From contig JAQGDQ010000131.1 in the NCBI GenBank assembly GCA_030141605.1, positions 1 to 64,000 on the forward strand: a stretch of 64,000 bases of DNA. Direction: 5' to 3'. The position numbers were made by a program, and so were the translations under genes. Shown one piece after another: positions 47,001 through 57,859 of the stretch. Position 1 is the first letter of the stretch. Each line of letters starts with the position of its first letter. Below the pieces are notes generated by a model, which saw only the letters and a program-made list of their open reading frames with translations, was not told the DNA's origin and did no database searches. Source of the stretch: Tubiluchus corallicola. Taxonomy: Eukaryota; Priapulida; Priapulimorpha; Priapulimorphida; Tubiluchidae.

Positions 47001-50000
47001 ATAAGGTTAAATTGCTTAAAAATCAGTCCATGGATTAGAGATTGGCTGACAGGGATTTCAACATCTGTAGATATTAAAATTTCTCATAAAATCGTCATCA
47101 GCATTTTAATAAATGACTTTTGTAATGTTCACATAAAGCTGCAATTTTGGAAGGCAGCTTTTAAATTGTGATTGTTGAAATTGCATTGACCAGTACCTCG
47201 TATTCATATCAATATCTGCAGCTTGCACAATAGCTGGAAGAACTAATAGATGCATGAAAAACAAAAATGAACATTTTCCGTTGAAAATGTCGCTCTCCAT
47301 TTGGCACCTAGTGATGCTTATGAAAAAGGATGAAATTTTGCTAACATATGCTAGTTATTAATTTTTTGTATTTTTATAGGTATGGAAGACCTAGTAGATT
47401 ATGCACCAAGTTCTGGCAGACAAAGCTTGTTCAGTGATGCCACATTAGAATTATGCGACTCCAACTGTGAAGTGGATAAAGTCACAAGTACAGTGTCACT
47501 CACAACTAATCATATTGGAAAGGGTTGCGACCGTGACACATATTCTGCAAAGTCTCAGCGCAAACTGTGTGGTATGTACAGTGTGGTTTTTTTGTTCTAT
47601 TTTTAAATTTTATTGACAAATTACTTTTGGAGGCTCTCATTATTTCTTTGGTTTACGAGGTCGGTCTACACTAATCTGATTTTCTGAAAGATTTTCCCTT
47701 TAGGTTTCTTTGTAAAATATAATTTGCTAGACTGTAATTGTCAATCCCAAATGATGATGCCTAGATGTTCATTGTGCTATGAATGTATATGTCTGTCCCA
47801 TGTTAGTCTCTGCCAAGTGAAGACCAAAAGACTTATTATTAGTAATTAATAGAGCAGGTTGTTTAATGGAATTCTGATTTTTTGACATTTTTTCGTTTTA
47901 GTTTATTTAGCAAAACCAAAGAGCAACTGCATGAATTCTGTGTGTGTGTAAGGTCAACTGCTTTTACACATTACACAAAATTGAACTTTATTATGGGTCG
48001 ATTTTCCCTTCCTCTTTTGCCAAACATTTTTTATAATAAACTTGGTTTCTCCAAACAGTTAGCCTCTCATAACTAATTGTTCAACCCTCTGGTAGTTTGA
48101 ATACTAAGCCCTCAGCTACTGGTCCTTCAAGTACGTTAGTGCTTCAACTAAGGTATAACGTATATGTATTTTTGACAAAATGTACCTAATTACCTTTGAG
48201 ATTAAAGTAACGAGAATGGGTTGATGATCAAGTGTATTAGGCTCTTAAAATCTGTGCTATTTTAACTAAATATTAGTCTAACTCTAGCCACCTCAAGAAA
48301 GACAGTTAATGACAGTGTGTTGAGGGAAACAGGTTGTCAAACACAAATCCACATGGGCAGCATAGAGTAAACTCAGTTATAACATGTTTTATTTGGCTTC
48401 TGATGAAGCAGAATGCTTGCACTGAAGCCGACCCTGAACATTAGTATTTATGGGCTTCCTCTTCGGGTAACCGTAATTTCAGTTCATGTGAATTACGAGT
48501 TGGACGGAGATGTTTGAATTTAATCAAACCCATAACGTGTTTTTCTAGTGCTATTAGGCATTATTAGACAAGTGGCGGACCACCACGGGTTGTTTCCTTT
48601 TAGCTTTAAAACCTTGTGGTTTCAAAGAAGTAAAATATTTAGATGTTGTTTTGCTGATTTAAATACCTATTTTTTGCATTTTGCACAAATGACATATCCT
48701 TTATCCAACTAAGTCCCAGAGAAGAAAACAGAACCAACTATTTTCAGAGGTAGATTCGGGCAATATTTTCAGAGATAGTTTAATCAGGTGATATTTTCAG
48801 AGATTGTTTATTCAGGCTATTAATTGCTTTACTGTGCCAGTTGACATATTATATTTGTCAACATATGTATATATTTTCATAATTTTAAGTTGTTTTTAAT
48901 TCATACTTTTGAGCGGCTTGTTTTTTGAGCCGAAAGATAATAACATTCACTAGTTTTATCACTTGAATACGTCTGCTATACTTATTTATCTGGATCGGCT
49001 GTTTTTCAATTATAACCAATAGTTTGTGTTTTCAAGGTGCTTCAGACCTCAGCATTGATTTATTACCATCCCCTGGCGTCGGCGAGGAATGGACAAGCAA
49101 CCTTCCCAAGGACGATGGCCAAGAATCCGACCAAATTTACTCTTTCGACGGTAAGTAGCTTAATTTGAGGTATACACAGCATCTGCGGCAGAACATTCTT
49201 CAAGCGGCAGATTGTTTTCTGTTAAATAATCCGTCCGATTGTTTCACCGGATGCTTTATCATGAGTTATGTTAGAATGTGAAGTTGCAGCGGTAGAATTC
49301 CATTGTAAGCTGCAAATTATGAGGAAATTTAACCTGTGCATGTTCTTCCATATATTTACACAAGACAATTTTATTAACTGCATAAAAAATAATGGATAAT
49401 TTCAGTGGAAATGGTTTTATAAATGGTAGTAACGCTGTTTTGTATTTTTGGAGGCGAGAGCAATGCTGTTGTGATACCCGAGGAGACAGTTAGCCACAAT
49501 CTGACAAACGAATTCACTATAGCTGTTTGGATGAAACATGGAACTGGCACTGCTGGCAAGAAAGAACAAATTATTTGCAGCGCTGACGATCACAGTGAGT
49601 AAAAGTCATTTAAGGTGTTAGCAAAACCAAATCTAAGAGTATTCAATTTTTTAAGTGCAAAATTAAACTATTTTTGTAATGGTATGTAAGTGAAGTAATT
49701 TGACAAGTCTGGCAAATTTGTTTTGCACTGGGATGTGAGCCAGTCATTGTCTTCTGTATTCCGGGTTTTTCATTCATGCTCAAAATGCATAAACATGTGA
49801 TGTCAAGTTTGTAAACATTAACGTTTTATTATTTAACCCTTTCACTACATAGTTAACTTTTTAACTGGGCCTCATTAGCTTTTGCACATTTGACAATAAC
49901 TTCTTGTGGTGTATTACTAAAACAGAATCTTGTAAACAAACAAAGAGTTGTTCGTTATTGAGTACTAATATTAAATATTAGTTTTATTTCTACACACGCA

Positions 50001-53000
50001 CACACATACTTGCGCACTCTCACAAATAAGCATGTACTTATATTTAGAAAACAGTCTTCGCACAAGACACAATACTAATCCATAATATGCAATCATTTTA
50101 TAAGAATGCAGAACAGGCAACTAAACATGTGTTTCATCAACGATCTACAAGTGATTTTACGTGGGAACATACCATACAATACAGTATTGTGGAACGCACC
50201 TGGCTTCAATGCTGATTGGCTGGTTAACGTTATTTGTTGTGAAGTAACCCCAATCCCATTGCTGTTAAACTTTTCTACAATGTTTTGCATGGCCTTAGCA
50301 GTGAAATAAACAGACCTGGGTGACTGCACTTCGTGCTGAGCTTCAGCGGCAGTCTACCACCTTTCATCCCTTACATGAAAAACGTAGACTGCAGTGATGC
50401 CGCCTTCCATAGTGAAAGGGTTAATAAAATTCATATTTCATGGGAAATATTTTTACTGAAAGCTCTGAAACTTGCAGAATCCAATCGACACCATTGGTCG
50501 CTGTTTGTTCGCAACTGTCGCTTGATTTTGCTGCTACGGCGGGAAGCGTCCGCCAGTGAGTTGAACACGTTCCGGCCGGCGGAATGGCGGTGGAAGCTAC
50601 CGGAAGTCTGCGACGAACAGTGGCATCATTACGTGCTCAATGCTGAACTCCCAGAGGTCAGTGTGGCTCTTTGAATAAAAGTTAACACTATTCGAAATAT
50701 AATAGATCTCATTCATTGTTTTTATGTAAACAACTTAAGCTAACAATTACTCGACTAGGCCTGCCATATTTGTGTAACTGATCTTGTGCACAGTGTGTTC
50801 TAATAAACATATCGATTTTGATGTCCGACATATCCGTCTCTGTTGGACTTTTTATGAGGTAGAAGATAGGTTGGCATTTGTTTCGCACCAAGAAATTGGT
50901 TTCAATTTCGATACCATAAGACATGACTAAAACGGAATTGGAGAAAACTGATATTTCATTTCCATTAAATTTGTTTTGAGAATCATTTTATTGGTCACCT
51001 TGAAAATATTAATAATTGTTTTCGCATACTTTCCACAAGTAACAAGATTTGTTGTACCATATGGTTTGTTACTTTAAAATAGACTTGTTCATTTGTACTG
51101 TAGAACAAATTCAGGAAATGTGCTAGGTCATTAAATTGTCATACGTTATATGAGCTCGCTGCATTTTCAGCAGCATCATACTCTTTAATTATTTTGCCCT
51201 TGGATATAAAAGTGCCACTGTTTTCAGCATGTGAGTACAATATGATTGTATACTGACACTAGCGTCAATCACGTGTGAACAGCCTAATGAGTATTGCATC
51301 TGATTTTCTGCATATGTTATGCCAAATTCTGTCATAAATTTCACATAATTTATGGTTAGCTGTTAATTAAATAACATTTATATATTTATGCTGGATGTGT
51401 TAATCTAACGCATAAGCATAATTACGTTTAAATTTCTTGTCTACTGTGTTGTAGTGGACCATTTTTTATTAAACTCCAGAATTTATAGCTTTTTTGTTGT
51501 TTAAAAATATTAAGCCGAAAAAGCTTACACCCATTTTTTCTTAGAATATGTTTTGGTACACTTAAGTCTTACATAATGTCATTATGATTAACTAAAAGGA
51601 AACATTAATTAGTATGTGCTAATAGGGAAAATTTAGAAGTATCCTTCTCCACTAGTTGTGTTAAAGAAACTGGTAGTTATTACAATAATGCATTAAATGA
51701 TTTACATGCTTTATCTTCAATATCTTGTTTCGTTTTGCTCTATACGGGCCATTGGACAGCCGAAAGTAAGGCCGATATCTGTGCATGAGTTCGCGAACCA
51801 ACAAGGTGTGGCTGAAGCTCAAGTGCCCGAAAGAAATTACTACACTAGCAAAGATTACCTTAATGCTAGTTCAGCTTAAAAATGCTTATTAAAGATTTGC
51901 TGTTTGTCTCAAGCGTGTGTCCCTTGTTCGGTCAAGCTCCACCGCGAACTCATATGAGGTTCAAAACATTTGGCCTTGTCTTTAAAAAAAACAACTAAGC
52001 CAAGCACACCACACCCGTACTTTTCATACTTTATAATTGCCCCAGTTCTGATCAGTGTTAAATTTAACATTCAGGTAATTTTACACTATTTAAAGCTTTC
52101 ACTTAATGAGAATACTGTAGTGTAATGAAGATCTTTTGGTTTGACTGTAGATAAAACTGTATGTTGATGGACACGAATTTAAATCATCTGATAAGAATCC
52201 TGACATCATTGATGACTGGCCATTACATGGAGAAAAAAGTGTTAAAACTACATTGGCCGTTGGTGCTTGCTGGCAAGGTTAGTGTTAAACTAATTTGTTT
52301 AATATACATCAGTTGTTATGCAAAACACGTGCGTTTAAACCAAACAATTACTTTTTGGTTGAGAAAAATGCCTGATATTATATAAAATGTGATAGACTAA
52401 AGGCAGGCAAATTAATACCAGTGATCCTGCAGCATCATGCAGAAACATAAGTTAGCTTAAAATAATGCATCACAGACTTTTTCTGCAATATTTTATATGC
52501 ATGCTTGCAAAATCACTTGGAAACAAGCTGCTACATTTCTTTGTTGAGCCACAAACTTTTTATGAAGGTAAATTTTTCATAAAATTTGAAATTTAATCAT
52601 TAATTTCTACAACAAATAATTTTTTCATTATTGTTTGTGCAGGTTCAGAGAATAAGATGGAACAATACTTCACTGGCTTTTTGGGAGGTTTGTCTATACT
52701 GAAAGGAAAGACTGAATCTCCTGATGTCATCAGCTGTCTACATTCTTGCAAAGAAAGCTTAGATTTTGCAGCATTGGAAGACATGGAGCCAGGAGCAGTA
52801 AGTATTGGCGTGTAGATTACTTGTGAAGTTTATTACTCTGTTGCAATGAAGTTGCAAGAGAAGGTGTAGCGACATCTCCATTCATATGTTAGCCCGTCTG
52901 TCCATAATTTTGAAAAACTCGGATGCATTTCAAGCCGAAGTAATAGACCCAAAGCCTTCATATTTTACGTATAGTCATCCTTCAGTTAAGAAAGAACCCT

Positions 53001-56000
53001 ATCGATTTCGTATCGCAGGATCAAAGGTCATTATCACAGGAGTGAATACTAGAAAAAGCTTGTGTAGCCTAAAGCTTTTGTAAATGCTAGGTGTGCTTGT
53101 TTATGCCAAAAACAAAACTAAACAGAAAAGAGCAGCAATTATTTAAACTATTTGGCCATATTGAAGTGTTAACGTTGAGGCTTTATCATACATCACAACT
53201 TTTTAAACATGCTTAAAGAAAGTAACTGGGACTAACTTCACTAAACACTTTGAAGTGAAACTTTTTCATTTGGTCTGAGTAAACACAATCTTTTTTCCAA
53301 ATCATTCAAACCGGTTTGTTTGAGACTTTTGTTTTATCAATTGCTGGGCTGAAAACATTTTGATTTTCATATTTGGCAGTTAATCTAATCATCTATCTGT
53401 CTGTCTAAATATCAGTTTAGAGCAAATTGTTCAGTTAGAGTAAATCATCAGTGAACGTTGTTTTAGTCACCTTTCTCTCTTGTCGTGCATTGAACACATA
53501 TTATGTAATTTGCACTTAATCTCATGTTGCTGAGACCTATAACTTTTTCATCTAAATAACTCAGTTTTGTCCCAAGTTAACATCCCACTAAGCTTGTGAC
53601 AAATTTATTGGTGCATGCTGAATATTTGAAGAGTCAAAGCTATAGTTTGACTAAGGATAATGATTTGTTTTAACATAACAATTAGACAATCTGAGAACAC
53701 AGACGATGATGTTAGTTACGTTATCGGATTGCTAGTAATCATTGTATATATGAATAGCTTCAGCTTGGTAACTTTTGCAGTGCTCACTCAGTGTTTTGGC
53801 ATTAATACTGTACTCATATTAGCTATTCCAATTTCATTCTTATTGTCGTTATCATTGTTTTATTGTAGTACTTGTATTAATGTGCTAAACATGAAGTAAC
53901 ATGAATGCCTTGCAAAGACCTCAGCCTTTATATTACTTAGCAATGCCAAAATTTATGCCTTTATTCTGTTCTGTCATTTGTTTTATTAATATTCTTTTGC
54001 GTTAGCTTAATTATCTTGTAGATAATTTAACACGAAAAGCTTGACTAGATTGTAAATGAGATTGCGTGATTAGTCGCACTTTTAATGACTGCTTGGCAAC
54101 CGCCATCTATCACTATCATCCTAAAGCAAATAGTCTACGTGCCTAATTATGCAGTAATTGTTACAGGAAGTGTCGTTTAATAGCGAACTCTCGCAGATTA
54201 CCCTGTCTGGACATGACGTCGAGCATTTTTCAGCGTTGCTGCATAACATCTCGTACATCAATCACCGGGAGTTTCCTACACCGGGACATCGCCGAGTCAA
54301 AGTAACAACTGACGTCAAGTACGTGTTTTAAACTTTTAATAGGTATTTCATAATATCAGCATGAGAGGTAACTGTTCTTGTTTATAATATGAGATTGGTT
54401 CAAAGCTTAGCTGGATGAAGCAAACTGTATGTGAAAACTCCTAAAAATATTACACAAAAAAAAGATATGGAAAGGAGTGAAACTGTGCAGAGGAATTCCT
54501 GATGAAGATTAAAAAAACAAAGAAAGAAGAAGCACAACTGGGAAAAGTGGAGCGGTTTCTTGATATTCTAGGACTGGATTAGGGAAAGGAGCTAGGAATG
54601 TACAATCACTTGCTGAATACATGATAAAGCTTAATACAGGGTGTGTCAAAAATGCATGCTTAAATGCAAAAATGCTGTGTTTCGCTTTTCTTGTTAATAA
54701 TTGAGTGCAGGTCTACTTGTTCTTAACTCGTGTTAGATTTTTTTGACAATTGGTGCGAAATAATTTGAATAGCGTGGTGTAATATTTAGCAGAGAACATT
54801 TTAGTAGTAAAGTTGAGACAGCGAGTTAAAACATTACATTTTACATTTAACTAGTATTGCGGTTTTTCTATAAGTAATTGGTGTTACTTGACTTGTTCCA
54901 TAATGCTTTAGTTGTTAAAATTTGGTATATTTATTTGCTTTCACAATGAAGTTTTTGTTTAACATGTGAAATAATGTTGATGCTCATAGATTTCAAGAAC
55001 TTAGAAAGCCAGTGAAATGTGATGGATTATCAACTTTGGCTGTATTATTTCGCCTAAATGCTTACACAGCAAATCAAACATGTAGTGGACTCTGGTGCAA
55101 ACATATCGGCAGATATGTCTTTTCCATGGTCCACATCAATGTTTACGAGCACTTGTTTCTCGATGTTTTGTTTAGTTTTGTGTTTAAAACAAATATTTTA
55201 TGCAGGTGTAAAGACAAACAAATCAGGAACGTTCCTGACGTCGACTTGCTTTTGGTTGTCCGGCAGATGCTTACACCAACTATAACTGTAACTGGCACAG
55301 ACCATTTGGCTCGTGGGTATGCAGAGATCAAGGCGGGGGTGAAAATTCTGAGTGACATCAGCATTACTGTCTCACATTTGCAGGAGGATGATGGTGTGTA
55401 GTAAACAGTTACCTGATTTTACTCTTTTTAACCGTTTTCTTCGCACTGCTCACCTGACAACAGCTCTAAAATTAAACGGTGAAATAAAATATGTGTAAAA
55501 ATAGCATTGTCATGTTTATATTTAAACAAGCTCTTATTTGTAAATAATACAAAATATTAATACTCTAACAGTTTAGGCACTATTCTTGTTTATGCATTTA
55601 GCAGTTGTCAATTTTAGATTCGAAAAAATAAATAAAATGTGCAATACATAATGTAAAAAAACAGGTAAAATTATTGATTGTCTAGGGAGATCAAACAAAA
55701 TGTCATAGTTACTAGTTGTTAATATCATAAAATACATTCTAGTTCCTTTCTTTGGATTGCTGAGTTATTGTCAGTTTTATTTCCCTTTTTGAATAGTACT
55801 CATCACAAATGTCTTGTAAGTTCTGATTTATTTCGATTTTTTATCAATTATCTTCTTTCTCCCATCTGTATCAATCTTATCTTCATTTTAATTCTCTATA
55901 AACTGTTTCTTCTTTTTATGGACAGGATTTAATTTTTTCCATTTTCTGCAACTCTCTGATGTGTGGAATTAAATTTCGTACTTAGTAAATTGTTCTGTGG

Positions 56001-57828
56001 AAGTATGTTACACCTCAGTGCCCCCTTTAAGGGTGAAATTGCTTATATGAATAAAGTCCCACGTTGTGTGAGCTTTTATAATTAGTTAAGCATTAATGAA
56101 ACTAAAAGCACTTCAATGGTTTTCCTGTGTGAACTCCAGGTTATGCTCTTTCTTTCTCTCTGCCATTAATAAACACTAATTATTAACTGCTTTCAACTGT
56201 TAGTCTGATTGTAGCAGTGATTAGACAGCATGCAATATTGTTTTTTTGTTATTTTGCAGTAACAAGTTTTGCAAAACACAAACTGGATTCTTGCCTTGTA
56301 CTGGTCGAAACCCCATTACTCAATCCAGAGCAGGAGTATTTTACCGTACCTTCGAACCTGATCCACCAACTCGGGCTGGAGTCAAAACAGACACAGCAGG
56401 GCCTCGTCATCTCCGGTATTTCAATACTATCTTTTATTGTATTTGTACTTCTTTGTTGTTTGCAAACATTACAACAGTGTCGATTATTTGTGTAATTTTT
56501 CTTATCTTTGTGTAATTAACAAAGTTTTGTTATTGCGATAATTAACAGCAAATATCATATGAGCTAGGTCTATTATTATTTTTATAAAAAAGTGCTAAGT
56601 GGAGAAGAAGACATACAACCGATAACCTTCATTATTAACCTTTTGTAACTTAGTGACATCTTGTGTTTTTGCATTTAAAGTAATATATAATCTAACAACG
56701 TAATACTTGCAGATATAGTTTCAAAATTTTTGCAGCCTTTGATTCCATATGGTTTTCCCAAAAAGTACTTATTCTTCCCCTATCAGGGCTTTAAGAGCTA
56801 GTCCATTTCATTTAATTCTAAACTGCTTTCTTGTCTCTTTTTCACGAGAGAAAAATCACCATTTTTTTTCTTTCACTGATGTTTGTACAGTCATTTCTCT
56901 TCAAATTCTTATTTTTCTTTCATTGTCACAGGAGCTGATAGAGTGATTAATTATGAAGAGGTGTTGCAGCACATTCACTACTACAATATGAAGCCAGAGT
57001 TTTATCTTAGTCGAACATTCAAAGTAAAATGCACAGAACTAAATGGAAGATTCACTAGCAACGAGCGTATAATTGAGGTAATTAAAAAATAAGATTTTGT
57101 TTCACGTACCATCATTTGTAATTGTAAAATCATTTTTCAAAAGCTTTGTATGATGAAATTTTGATAAATCATTAAAAAAATGAGTAACTGTTATTTGGTG
57201 TTCTCGGTAAAATCAATAAGACAAACCTGATAACTCAACTACTCGAACTGATGAAACAACTCTATTACTGAGTTATATGTAAACTTGTTTTAACTTGATA
57301 ATTAAATTACAGTGAATGAAAAATGAATAAATCTATTATAAAATTTTGATATAGCACACTCAATTAAAATATACACACACATATATATAGGACCGAAATG
57401 TGTAATATTCATACATCCATTTTCTAATCTGTACATTTTTATAACACATTCCATGGCAAAAGATTTGTATCAACATTTATATATTTTGTTACATTTGTGA
57501 TATTTCAGCTAAGTGTTATTCACACACATCCGGAGGAAGAAGCGCCAGCAGCTCACGTGCAGCACGACCAGATTCACGCAGCTCAGCCCAATTTTAAGGA
57601 GAGCCACCACAGTCCCGGACTTCGATTCGAGCAAGAAGGCAGCGCATTTCACCAGGCGACAGGAACTGCTAGTGGTTTGTAATTTGCTGTTATGTAATAG
57701 CAAAACTAGTGCTGTTGCAGTGATTGAGTGCAAAATCTTCATGTCATTATAACGCGATAACTATTTTTGAAAACAATTAGGTTTGAACTCCTAATCTTTT
57801 TTGTGAAACTTTTTAGGTGACTACTAGG

Positions 57829-57859
<31 letters not shown>

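Noticed and set aside
50333-50477. Upstream extension of the open frame around calsyntenin exon 9
   Set aside because: It runs into the piggyBac-like element; the conserved sequence begins only after the CTTGCAG acceptor at 50477.
54638-54665. TACAGGGTGTGTCAAAA, similar to a mariner-type end
   Set aside because: No inverted partner with a flanking TA was found nearby.
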